This document shows, piece after piece, positions 1-6,645 of a DNA stretch of 9,802 nucleotides. Position 1 is the stretch's first letter, and every line of letters begins with the position of its first letter. The notes beneath the pieces were generated by a model. The model was not told the DNA's origin, searched no databases, and saw only the letters and a program-made list of their open reading frames with translations. Both the position numbers and the translations under genes were made by a program. Source of the DNA: Bacillota bacterium (GTDB taxonomy: Bacteria; Bacillota_E; JAJZYS01; JAILZS01); contig JAKASY010000033.1 in NCBI GenBank assembly GCA_021817625.1, positions 1-9,802 of the forward strand, written 5' to 3'.

Positions 1-132
1 ATCTTGCTCGGCCACCGCCTGATGCTCAGCTCTGCGAGCTACGTGGGCGGGCGCGCGGCCGACGAGATCGTGGCCGAGGTGGTGGCCCAGGTGCCCGCGC
101 CGCGCGAGGCTCCCTGGCCGGACCGGGTATAG
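1..132 (+). CDS. MoxR-family AAA+ ATPase, C-terminal end (5' part outside window)
   Basis: Only the last 43 codons are visible, open from the first base of the window to a TAG at 130-132. The residues HRLMLSSASYVGGRAADEIV (about residues 5-24 of the fragment) followed by AEVVAQVPAPRE resemble the C-terminal lid end of MoxR ATPases, where an 'RHRxxLS...(G)xxADExVxExLxxVPVPR' pattern is typical. MoxR proteins are cytosolic chaperone-like ATPases thought to assemble or activate partner complexes, and are commonly encoded directly before a DUF58 gene. That is the case here: the DUF58 start lies 4 bases after this stop. The catalytic Walker motifs lie outside the window and cannot be checked. The family call rests on the short tail plus the operon context. 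Confidence 0.8.
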   Translation: MLLGHRLMLSSASYVGGRAADEIVAEVVAQVPAPREAPWPDRV

Positions 133-136
133 CCCC

Positions 137-1261
137 GTGCTGGCCATCGTCCTCGTCGCCCTCATGCTGCTGCTCGCTTTCATCGAGCATTACGTGTACG
201 AGGAGCACAGCGGCGGGCAGATCGAGGTCAGCCTGTCCTTCGACCCCGACCGCGTCGCCCGCGGCGAGACGACAGACCTCCTCGTGCGCGTGGAGCACGT
301 GGGCCGCCTGCCGATCCCCTGGGTGACCGTGTACCTCCAGCTTCCGCGCGGCCTCGCCTGCCCGGCCGCCGAGGGCCAGTTCCTCATGGGTCGCATGGCC
401 GTTCCCTACCGCGGCGGCATCGTCCGCCACTACCCCATGACGCCCGTCCACCGCGGCCTCTATCGCGTCGAGCAGCTGCGCGTCGAGTTCAGCGACCCCC
501 TCGGTCTCGTCGTCCGGCGCCTGGACGTGCGCACCCGCGCCGAGCTGCTCGCCCACCCGCTGCCGAGCGCCGCCTCCCTCGCGCCGCCGATGCGCGCGCT
601 CATGGGCTCGATCGAGCGCCCCGCCCTGCTCGAGGACCCGACGGCCACGCGCGGTGTGCGCCCCTACCGCCCCGACGACCCCCTGCGCCGCGTGCACTGG
701 CCGCAGACGGCGCGCACCGGCGACCTCATGGCGCGCGAGTACGCGACGGCGGTGGACGCCCAGCTCTACCTCGTCTCGAACCTCGCCACGCATAGCCCCC
801 ACTGGTCGAACGTCGACCACGAGCGCCTCGAGGCCGTCGTCGAGGTGGCCGCCGGTCTGGCCATCGACGCCTGCCGCATGGCGCTGCCCGTGGGCCTCCT
901 GGTGAACGGCGTGGCGTTCGAGGCGACGCCGGTGACGCGCATCCGCCCCGGCGCCTCCCCCCGCCACCTCGCGCACTTCATGGACGTGCTCGCGCGTCTC
1001 TCCGCCTACCCCGCCGAGAGCGCGGAGTCGCTCCTGCGAGCCGCCGCCTCCCTTCCCCCGGAGGCCAGCCTGGCGGTCATCTCCGCCGCCATGCCCGACA
1101 GCTGGCGGCAGGCGCTGCCCGCCCTGGCGCGACGGCGCGAGGTCGTCCTGTTCCTCCTGGCCACGCCCGACGAGGCGCCCGTCGTGCCGCGCGACGTGCG
1201 CACGGTGCGCCTGGCGCTGGCCGCGACGGCGCCAAGCGGCGCCGAGGAGGCGATGTCGTGA
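137..1261 (+). CDS. DUF58 domain protein (YeaD-like), membrane-anchored
   Basis: 374 residues from a GTG start 4 bases after the moxR-like stop. I see no strong Shine-Dalgarno site, so translational coupling is likely. An N-terminal hydrophobic helix (about residues 2-16) is followed by a beta-rich region (about 28-130) and then the DUF58 signature at about 172-202. That signature contains RGVRPYRPDD, then RRVHWPQTARTGDLMAREY, matching the family pattern 'G-R-Y-x-x-G/D-D-x-x-R-x-I-H-W-x-x-S/T-A-R-x-G-x-L'. The rest resembles the vWA-like C-terminal half of the family. Many relatives have two membrane helices at the N-terminus; here only one is obvious. DUF58 proteins form conserved operons with MoxR ATPases and transglutaminase/DUF4129 membrane proteins, and their biochemical role is not settled. 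The stop overlaps the next start by 4 bases (GTGA). Confidence 0.9.
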   Translation: MLAIVLVALMLLLAFIEHYVYEEHSGGQIEVSLSFDPDRVARGETTDLLVRVEHVGRLPIPWVTVYLQLPRGLACPAAEGQFLMGRMAVPYRGGIVRHYPMTPVHRGLYRVEQLRVEFSDPLGLVVRRLDVRTRAELLAHPLPSAASLAPPMRALMGSIERPALLEDPTATRGVRPYRPDDPLRRVHWPQTARTGDLMAREYATAVDAQLYLVSNLATHSPHWSNVDHERLEAVVEVAAGLAIDACRMALPVGLLVNGVAFEATPVTRIRPGASPRHLAHFMDVLARLSAYPAESAESLLRAAASLPPEASLAVISAAMPDSWRQALPALARRREVVLFLLATPDEAPVVPRDVRTVRLALAATAPSGAEEAMS

Positions 1262-2562
1262 GCGGCCACCACGGGCGCCTGCGGCTCGTCGTGGCGGTCT
1301 CCCAGGCGCTCTCCCTGAGCGCCCTCGCCGCCGCCATGGCGCCGCTCTTCTCCGGCCGCCCCGCGCCCCTGGGCCTCACCGTCGTCCTCATCGTCCTGTC
1401 CGTCGTGCTGGGCCTGGTCTTGGGCCTTAGGCCGCGGGGCGAGGTCGAGCCGGCCACCTCGGCGCGCCGCCGCGCCGCCCTCGCGGTGGCGCTCTGGGGG
1501 GCCGCGACGGCGCTTCTCATTCTCACCGGCGCGGCCTCCCAGGCGCTCGCCGTGGTATGGGGCGTGGTCGGCGTGGCAACTGCCCTCGCCGCCATGGCCA
1601 CCGCCCGCCTCGACGGCGAGGACGTCGCCCGCAGCCTGGTCACGCGCAGCGCGCTCGCGGCCTTCGCCGCCGCCATCCTCGGCGCCGTGCTCGGCCACGG
1701 CCTCCTGCCGGGGACGGCCGCGCTCGGCGTGGTGGCCCTGCTCGTGGCGGCCATCGTGCACGCCATGGCGCGCTCCCACTACCGGGCCGTGGACCCCGAT
1801 CGCGTGGGGCGCAGCGCCAGCGCCGTGGTGGGCGTGATTGCCGCCCTGGCCGTCCTCCTGGCCATCGGCCCGGTGCACGACGCCGTCGGGGCGGCCCTGG
1901 CCTTCGCCTGGCAGGGCGTGGCGTACGCGCTCTTGGTCGTGGCCACCGGCGTGGGATACGTCCTGTACTTCTTGATCCTCCTTCTGCGCGCGCTCGTCCA
2001 CCCGCACCCGCGCCACGCCTCGAGCCAGCCGACGAAGTTGGGCAAGACGCCTGTGCGCCCGCCGTCGCTGGTGCACGCGCCGCCGCTCCTGGAGCACCTC
2101 GGCCCCTTCCTGCTCCTGCTGCTCGCGGCGGCGATAGCCGTGTGGCTGGCCGGGCGCCTGTTCCGCCGCCGCCCCGAGGACGAGGAGCCGCCCTACCGCG
2201 ACGAGATCCTCGACCCGCGCAGCGTCGGCCGCCGCCGCCACCGCGCCGCGGTGCGGCGCGCACCCGCGCCAGGCCTGGCCCGCGCCTACGCCCAGGCGCT
2301 CTCGGTCTTGGCCGCAGCCGCGGACGGGCGCGCACACCCCAAGGCTGCGGATACGCCGGCGGCGGCCCAGGCACGGGCGGCCGCCGTGCTCGAGGCCGAT
2401 GGGCCGGCGCTCGCGCTCTTCCGCCGCCTCACGGCCGCGTATGCGGAGTGGCACTACGGCAACGCCGAAAACCGCCTGCCCGACCCGGCGGAGCGGGTGC
2501 TGCGCGCCCTGCGTGACGCCCTTCCGCCCGCGCGGCGCGGGCGTGGCACGCCCCAGCCCTGA
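1258..2562 (+). CDS. Multi-pass membrane protein with C-terminal DUF4129
   Basis: 434 residues from a GTG at 1258, overlapping the DUF58 stop by 4 bases. GGAGG at 1246-1250 sits 7 bases upstream. About nine hydrophobic segments are visible (roughly residues 12-30, 38-57, 73-90, 94-115, 132-150, 153-171, 186-204, 219-244 and 283-299). A basic/acidic linker (RRRPEDEEPPYRDE, about 303-316) leads to a soluble C-terminal domain at about 338-425 with RAYAQALSVL, a 'TP' at 366-367, and ALFRRLTAAYAEWHYG. This resembles DUF4129, which often follows MoxR and DUF58 genes. In relatives such as YebA a transglutaminase-like domain lies between the membrane part and DUF4129. No such domain, and no Cys-His-Asp set, is visible here. 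Function is unknown. The call rests on topology, the C-terminal pattern and gene order. Confidence 0.78.
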   Translation: MSGHHGRLRLVVAVSQALSLSALAAAMAPLFSGRPAPLGLTVVLIVLSVVLGLVLGLRPRGEVEPATSARRRAALAVALWGAATALLILTGAASQALAVVWGVVGVATALAAMATARLDGEDVARSLVTRSALAAFAAAILGAVLGHGLLPGTAALGVVALLVAAIVHAMARSHYRAVDPDRVGRSASAVVGVIAALAVLLAIGPVHDAVGAALAFAWQGVAYALLVVATGVGYVLYFLILLLRALVHPHPRHASSQPTKLGKTPVRPPSLVHAPPLLEHLGPFLLLLLAAAIAVWLAGRLFRRRPEDEEPPYRDEILDPRSVGRRRHRAAVRRAPAPGLARAYAQALSVLAAAADGRAHPKAADTPAAAQARAAAVLEADGPALALFRRLTAAYAEWHYGNAENRLPDPAERVLRALRDALPPARRGRGTPQP

Positions 2563-2566
2563 GCCA

Positions 2567-2585
2567 AGGCCGCCGGTCGGGGCCT
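2567..2585. terminator. Weak bidirectional hairpin between convergent genes
   Basis: AGGCC (2567-2571) and GGCCT (2581-2585) can pair around a 9-base loop in the 21-base gap between the DUF4129 stop and the phoU stop. There is no U-tract on either strand, and the 3' arm overlaps the phoU stop codon. The position suits a shared terminator, but a 5-bp stem in such GC-rich DNA could arise by chance. Confidence 0.25.
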
Positions 2586-3240
2586 AGTTGAGGACGGGCC
2601 TGTCGCCGGTGACCATGAACACGACCCACTCGGCGAAACTCGCCACGTGGTCGCCGATGCGCTCCAGGTGGCGGGCGACCATGATCAGCTGCGTGGCCTG
2701 GTTGACCACCGCGGTGCTCGGGTCCTCGATCATCCGCCCCAGCAGATCGCGAAACACCTGGTTGTACAGAGCGTCGACCTCGTCGTCCTCGCGCACGAGC
2801 GAGTACGCCAGGTCGACGTCGCGGCGCAGGAAGGCCTGGATGGCGGAGCGCAGCATGCGCCGGTCGATCTCGGCCATGCGCGGGATGTCGACCAGGGGCT
2901 TCAGGTACTGCTCGTCGTCCAGGCGCAGCGCGACCTTGGCGATGTTCGCGGCGTAGTCGCCGATGCGCTCGAGGTCGGTGACGATCTTGAGCGCCGTCGA
3001 CACCACGCGCAGGTCGGTCGCCACCGGCTGCTCGAGGGCGAGGATGCTCAGGCAGCGCTCCTCGATCTCCGTCTCGAGCGCGTCGATCCGGTCATCGCCC
3101 TCGATCACCGTGCGGGCGATGGCGGCGTCGCGCTCCTCGAGGGAGCGGATCGACCGGCCCAGGGCCTCTTCCACGAGCGTGGCCATGCGCAGGACCTCGT
3201 CCAGGAGCGCATCGAGCTTGGTCCTCAGGACGTTGCGCAA
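2584..3240 (-). CDS. phoU: Phosphate signalling complex protein PhoU
   Basis: 218 residues, the normal PhoU length, and all-helical in character. Two PhoU repeats are visible. The first carries ATDLRVVSTALKIVTDLERIGDYAANIAK (split here as ATDLRVVSTALKI at 75-86 and TDLERIGDYAANIAK at 88-102). The second carries ARHLERIGDHVASFAEWV (189-206). The paired ERIGD motifs (91-95 and 193-197) belong to the metal-binding clusters of the family. PhoU acts at the cytoplasmic membrane, linking the PstSCAB phosphate transporter to the PhoR sensor kinase and restraining phosphate uptake. No pst or phoBR gene lies in this window. The chosen start is a TTG at 3238-3240, which gives the usual N-terminus just before the first helix. 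A GGGGAGG lies 11 bases upstream, a rather long spacing, and no ATG or GTG is closer. It follows the DUF2203 gene by 31 bases and is probably cotranscribed with it. Confidence 0.95.
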   Translation of the reverse strand: MRNVLRTKLDALLDEVLRMATLVEEALGRSIRSLEERDAAIARTVIEGDDRIDALETEIEERCLSILALEQPVATDLRVVSTALKIVTDLERIGDYAANIAKVALRLDDEQYLKPLVDIPRMAEIDRRMLRSAIQAFLRRDVDLAYSLVREDDEVDALYNQVFRDLLGRMIEDPSTAVVNQATQLIMVARHLERIGDHVASFAEWVVFMVTGDRPVLN

Positions 3241-3271
3241 ACCGTCGGCCGCCTCCCCTTCTCGCCGCTCT

Positions 3272-3712
3272 CTAGCCGGCGTCCGCCGTGTCCGCCTCGA
3301 GATCCGCCATGGCGAGCGGGCGGCGCTTGGCGAAGCCCTCGCCCGCCCCGTGGTAGTACGCCACGCGCGCCTCGCCCAGGCGCCAGCACAGCCAGACGTC
3401 CGTGCCGCCGATGGCGGCCGGGAAGTCGACCAGGCCGTACTCGATGGAGCGCACCTCGAGGCCGAGCCCGCGGATCGACTCGAGGATCGTTCGGCCCTGC
3501 TTCACCAGCGTCTCGTACGCCTCGCGCGCCTGGCGGACGTCGGCGAACAGGATGTGCCGGCCGTCGGGGCCGCGCCCGACAGAGGCCAGCGTGGCCGCCT
3601 CCTGCTGGCGCCGGCGCGCCTCCGCATCGATCGCCTGCAGGCGCGTCATCGCCGCGGTCACTGTCGGCAGAAGGCGGTTGGCCTCCGCGGATTGGAAGTA
3701 CCGGCCACCCAT
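3272..3712 (-). CDS. DUF2203 family protein
   Basis: 146 residues, typical for this small uncharacterised cytosolic family. The N-terminal half (about 7-82) is a helical, probably coiled-coil stretch that begins with FQSAEANRLLP and contains many E, R and Q residues. The C-terminal half holds the family signature: GLVDFPAAIGG (93-103), VWLCWRLGE (106-114), YYHGAGEGF (119-127) and RRPL (130-133). I chose the ATG at 3710-3712 because a strong GGGAGGTG ribosome site lies 6 bases upstream and the homology begins right after the Met. The frame stays open upstream to 3919, but that stretch is low-complexity and passes through the promoter region. Function is unknown. It sits first in a likely two-gene unit with phoU. 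Confidence 0.88.
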   Translation of the reverse strand: MGGRYFQSAEANRLLPTVTAAMTRLQAIDAEARRRQQEAATLASVGRGPDGRHILFADVRQAREAYETLVKQGRTILESIRGLGLEVRSIEYGLVDFPAAIGGTDVWLCWRLGEARVAYYHGAGEGFAKRRPLAMADLEADTADAG

Positions 3713-3787
3713 GCCCCCACCTCCCGGCTCCCGGGCGCCGGCTCGGCACCGCCCGCGCGACCGCCCGGCCGCACCCGAGGTACGCCT

Positions 3788-3793
3788 ATTATA
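3788..3793 (-). promoter_or_regulatory. Perfect TATAAT -10 box upstream of DUF2203-phoU
   Basis: The minus strand reads CGCTATAATAGGCG, a consensus -10 in an otherwise very GC-rich stretch. It lies about 75 bases before the DUF2203 ATG and predicts transcription from near 3780. No TTGACA-like -35 is visible at 16-18 bases. The corresponding positions lie inside a GC-rich hairpin (3795-3846), so the promoter may be weak or activator-dependent. Confidence 0.5.
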
Positions 3794-3794
3794 G

Positions 3795-3846
3795 CGACCC
3801 GGGCCCTGGCGCGCGCCCCCTGCCCGTCCGGGGGCCCGCTGGGTCG
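3795..3846. repeat. Long GC-rich inverted repeat abutting the -10 box
   Basis: CGACCCGGGCCC (3795-3806) pairs with GGGCCC (3832-3837) plus GGGTCG (3841-3846), giving 12 bp with a 3-base bulge (GCT). In the loop, CCCCC and GGGGG runs offer a competing inner pairing. It lies between the MFS remnant and the DUF2203 promoter and covers the expected -35 region. It could end transcription coming from the MFS remnant (no U-tract seen), or be a regulatory site. Confidence 0.4.
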
Positions 3847-3965
3847 GCGACGGCATGGTGGCCACGATGCGCGGGCTGCAGCCGAATGGTGCAGGCCTTC
3901 CCCCACAGCCGTCGGGCATCGGCGAGAGAAACGCCCCGAGCTGAGGACGGGGGCGGCCGCTCGCG

Positions 3966-4576
3966 CTAGGCGCGCGGCTCTATGCCCGCCGCGCAGCACT
4001 CCGCCGGTGCAAAGGCAAGGGACGCGGCACGCCGGGGGGCGACTGCGGCCGTGCGTCGCCGCACGGCAGCCCCTAGCGGTGCGTTCGCCTCCGGAAGCGA
4101 CCTGCTGGCAACCGCCACAAGTCCAGCGAGGGCCGCAATGGCCACGAGTGTGACGGCGGCTGGGGCCGGGGGTTGCCTATGCCGCCCGACGAGGCAAGGC
4201 TCAGGTAGGCGCTGCCGAGCGTCGCGACGCCGCCGGCAACCGCGGTCTGCTGCGTCGTGGCCAGGATGCCGCTGCCCGCCCCCGCGCGGTGCTCATGTAC
4301 CTGGGCGAGCACGATCCGAAACAAGGGCGTCATGAGCAAGCCTTGGCCGGTGCCGCAGACCAGCGCGGCGGCCCCGAGCCACCAAGGGGAGGGGTGCGGC
4401 CAGCCGCGCCAGAAGGCCGCTGCGACGAGGAGAAGACCAGTCAGCTGGATCAGGCCGCCCGCGGTGAGGACGGACCGGCCGTAGCCCGCGACGAGGCGAG
4501 GCATCGAGAGAGAGACGATGAGGAAGGCAAGGGCCATCGGCACGAGTGTGAGGCCGGTCGTCAGTGGCCCCAGGTG
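3966..4576 (-). pseudogene. Decayed C-terminal part of a DHA2-type MFS transporter
   Basis: Recognisable protein begins near 4576 with HLGPLTTGLTLVPMALAFLI and continues through MPRLVAGYGRSVLTAG, LVCGTGQGLLMTPLFRIV, HRAGAGSGILATTQQTA and VATLGSAYLSLASSGG. These are typical of the last four or five helices of 14-helix drug exporters of the DHA2 family. Near 4160-4180, at a C-rich run, the frame breaks. The last helix continues in another frame as AVTLVAIAALAGLVAVASRS and then runs to a TAG at 3966-3968. The N-terminal two thirds of the protein are absent: upstream of 4577 no frame resumes the homology. It is therefore a 5'-deleted, frameshifted remnant. The single frameshift alone could be a sequencing error; the N-terminal loss could not. 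Confidence 0.8.
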
Positions 4577-4630
4577 GGCCCGGTGTGGCGGTCGTTGTCG
4601 GTCACGCCTCGGGACGCCTCGATGCCCAGC

Positions 4631-4647
4631 GCCGACGGGCCGTCGGC
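4631..4647. repeat. Perfect 17-bp palindrome
   Basis: GCCGACGG-G-CCGTCGGC: two 8-base arms around a single G. It lies in the roughly 130 bases between the MFS remnant and the end of the thi operon. A one-base centre is too short for a good RNA hairpin loop, so a dimeric-repressor operator is more plausible, perhaps a relic of the regulation of the MFS gene. No regulator gene is nearby. Confidence 0.35.
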
Positions 4648-4706
4648 CCGCCGCTCCCCGGGTCACCGTGCTGACTGCTCGCTCCGCCGCCGCGGCGCAT
4701 ACCAAC

Positions 4707-4752
4707 GGGGCCGTCCCTCGGCAGCGCAGGCGCTGCTCTTTGGGACGGCCCC
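4707..4752 (-). terminator. Strong hairpin just after thiY
   Basis: GGGGCCGTCCC (4707-4717) pairs perfectly with GGGACGGCCCC (4742-4752). Inside, GCAGCG (4721-4726) pairs with CGCTGC (4731-4736) around a CAGG loop. The two stems are separated by an asymmetric internal loop of 3 and 5 bases. It starts 19 bases after the thiY stop, where the operon terminator is expected. No U-tract follows on the minus strand (GTTGGT), so it may work with Rho or mainly protect the 3' end of the mRNA. Confidence 0.6.
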
Positions 4753-4771
4753 TGCGACCTCGGTGCGGCCG

Positions 4772-5809
4772 CTAGCCCGCCCCCACCTTTGGCGCGAGGT
4801 AGGCGTCGGTCATGGCCTGGTCGACCGCCACCTTCCCCTGGATCAGGTGGCGGGCGCGCATCCACGCCAGGTACGCCCGCCACTGGCTCGGGCTCTGGTA
4901 GCCGACCGTGGGCACGCGGTAGTCGAAGGCCGGGGCGAGAAGCTTCAGGCTCGCGCGCACGAGGCGCGGCGAAAGCCCCGTCGTCTCCTTGAGGAGGTCC
5001 TGCCCGGCCTGCGCCGGGTGCGCGGCGGCGAAGGCGTAGCCGCGCTGGATGACCTGGACCGCGCGGCGCACCAGCGCCGGGTCCGACGCGGCGAGGCGCT
5101 GCGACGTGACGAGCACGAGCTCGTCGTAGGTGGGAACGCCGACCTGCTCGAGGTGCAGGACATTCACCTTGTAGCCCTGCTCGCGCAGCTGGACGGCCTC
5201 CCACGTCCAGTAGACGCCTTCCACGGCGTCGACCTGGTGATGCAGGAGGGCGGGCAGGAGGTTGTAGCCGACGTTCACCAGCTTCACGTCGGCCGCGGGG
5301 ATGTGGGCGTACTGCAGCACCGCGCTCACGACCGCGTGGTCCGAGGGCACGCCGGTGATGCCGATCGTCTTGCCGCGCAAGTCGGCCGGACGCGTGATGC
5401 CGCTCGAGGCGAGCGAGAGGATGGTGTTGAGCGGGCGGTCCACGAGGGCCATGACCGACACCACCGGGATGCCCTGGGCGCGCGCGAGCAGGACGTCGGG
5501 CTCGTAGGAGACGGCGAAGTCGACTTTGCCCGCGGCCACCTCCTCGAGCGCGTTCGTGGCGTTCGAGGGCACGGCGATGTGCGCCGCGAGGCCGGCTGCG
5601 CGGAAGTATCCCTGGGCGACGGCGGCGTAGAGCCCGGCGTGGTCCGTGTTCGGCGTCCAGTCGAGGAGAATGGAGACGGCCTGGGGCCGCGGAGCGGCCG
5701 CCGCGCCTGCCTGCGCCGCGCTCACGACCAGGGGCAGCGCCAATGCCGCCGCCAGCGCCGCGGCCGTGCGCCGCCGGCCCGCGCCTCGGCGCGCGTACCT
5801 GTCACTCAT
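4772..5809 (-). CDS. thiY: ABC transporter substrate-binding protein for thiamine pyrimidine precursor (NMT1/ThiY-like)
   Basis: 345 residues. A basic start (MSDRYARRGAGRRR) and a hydrophobic Ala/Leu stretch (about 15-38) form a Sec-type export signal; no lipobox Cys is obvious. The mature part opens with ILLDWTPNTDHAGLYAA (47-63), the hallmark of NMT1/THI5-like proteins. It continues with EEVAAGKVDFAVSYEPDVLL (89-108) and DLRGKTIGITGVPS (143-156). These proteins deliver pyrimidine precursors of thiamine such as formylaminopyrimidine to a membrane permease. The upstream TPP riboswitch supports this over taurine or nitrate relatives. The ATG at 5807-5809 has AGGAGGG 8 bases upstream and overlaps the thiX stop by 4 bases (ATGA). 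The frame stays open upstream to 6523, but that part is only the shadow of thiX. A hairpin follows the stop. Confidence 0.9.
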   Translation of the reverse strand: MSDRYARRGAGRRRTAAALAAALALPLVVSAAQAGAAAAPRPQAVSILLDWTPNTDHAGLYAAVAQGYFRAAGLAAHIAVPSNATNALEEVAAGKVDFAVSYEPDVLLARAQGIPVVSVMALVDRPLNTILSLASSGITRPADLRGKTIGITGVPSDHAVVSAVLQYAHIPAADVKLVNVGYNLLPALLHHQVDAVEGVYWTWEAVQLREQGYKVNVLHLEQVGVPTYDELVLVTSQRLAASDPALVRRAVQVIQRGYAFAAAHPAQAGQDLLKETTGLSPRLVRASLKLLAPAFDYRVPTVGYQSPSQWRAYLAWMRARHLIQGKVAVDQAMTDAYLAPKVGAG

Positions 5810-6645
5810 CTTGGGAGCCCTCCTATGTGCGTCGATTCGTCCGCTGGCGGCCCTCCCGGCGAGGCGCGCGCCTGCGCTCCCTCGGGAAGCGGCCGAGCCC
5901 ACGGCAGGAGCACCCGCTCCGCCGCGCCGACCGCCAGGTACAGGGCGATGCCGGCGGCCGACACGACCGCGATGGCGGCGAACGTCTGCGCCGTTTCGAA
6001 CTGGCTGGCCGACTGGATCATGAGGTTGCCGAGGCCGCCCGTCGCACCGGTCCACTCGGCCACGACCGCGCCGGCAACGGCGTACGCTGCCGTCAGGCGC
6101 ACACCCGAGGCCAGGGCCGGAAGCGCCGACGGCAGCTCCACCTGCCAGAGCAGGCCGAGGCGGCTCGCTCCCATCGTCCGCACCAAGCGCAGCATGTCCG
6201 GGTCGGCGCGGGAGAGGCCATCCGCGAGGTTCACGACAACCGGGAAGAAGGCGACAAGAAAGACGACGATCACCTTGGGCAGAAGGCCGAAGCCGAACCA
6301 CACCGCCAGGAGCGGCGCGAAGGCGAGGAGCGGCACCGTCTGGGACACGACCAGCCACGGCACGACCACACGGGCGAGCGTCGCCCACAGATGGATGGCG
6401 ATCGCGAGCGCGACGCCCAGGAGCACCGCGAGGCCGAAGCCGATCAGCGTCTCCTCCAGCGTGACCGCCGTGTTGGCGCCGATGAGCGCGCGCGCCTGCC
6501 AGAGCGTCTGCGCCACGCGCCAAGGCGTAGGCAGTAGCCAGGCCGGCACGTGGCGCCAGGTGGCGGCACCCTGCCAGAGCGCGAGCGTGAGAAGGAACAG
6601 CGCCGGCGCGAGCAGGGCGCCTCCCCGTCCCCTACCCGCCGCCAT
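5806..6645 (-). CDS. thiX: ABC transporter permease, thiamine precursor uptake
   Basis: 279 residues, normal for a single-domain importer permease of the BPD_transp_1 type. About six membrane segments are visible (roughly 10-26, 68-84, 93-112, 123-143, 184-198 and 222-247). The cytoplasmic EAA-type coupling loop is at about 152-182 (LVRTMGASRLGLLWQVELPS, then ALPALASGVRL), which contacts the ATPase. The first hydrophobic helix follows a short basic start (MAAGRGRGG), consistent with the inside-positive rule. The ATG at 6643-6645 lies within the end of thiZ (14-base overlap), and the TGA overlaps the thiY start by 4 bases, so the three genes are translationally coupled. By sequence alone it resembles taurine/nitrate/pyrimidine permeases (SsuC/TauC/ThiX). 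The riboswitch and the ThiY-like partner decide for thiamine precursors. The C-terminal tail after about residue 252 is Pro/Gly-rich and probably disordered. Confidence 0.9.
   Translation of the reverse strand: MAAGRGRGGALLAPALFLLTLALWQGAATWRHVPAWLLPTPWRVAQTLWQARALIGANTAVTLEETLIGFGLAVLLGVALAIAIHLWATLARVVVPWLVVSQTVPLLAFAPLLAVWFGFGLLPKVIVVFLVAFFPVVVNLADGLSRADPDMLRLVRTMGASRLGLLWQVELPSALPALASGVRLTAAYAVAGAVVAEWTGATGGLGNLMIQSASQFETAQTFAAIAVVSAAGIALYLAVGAAERVLLPWARPLPEGAQARASPGGPPADESTHIGGLPR

Noticed and set aside
1006..2454. Long open frame on the minus strand opposite DUF58/DUF4129
   Set aside because: It lies antisense to two coupled operon genes, is rich in Arg, Gly, Ala and His with no motif or plausible ribosome site, and is explained by the lack of stop codons in GC-rich DNA. 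The minus-strand frame at 26-976 is rejected for the same reason.
3713..3919. N-terminal extension of the DUF2203 protein
   Set aside because: The extension is low-complexity, crosses the TATAAT box and the hairpin, and the ATG at 3712 has a near-perfect ribosome site.
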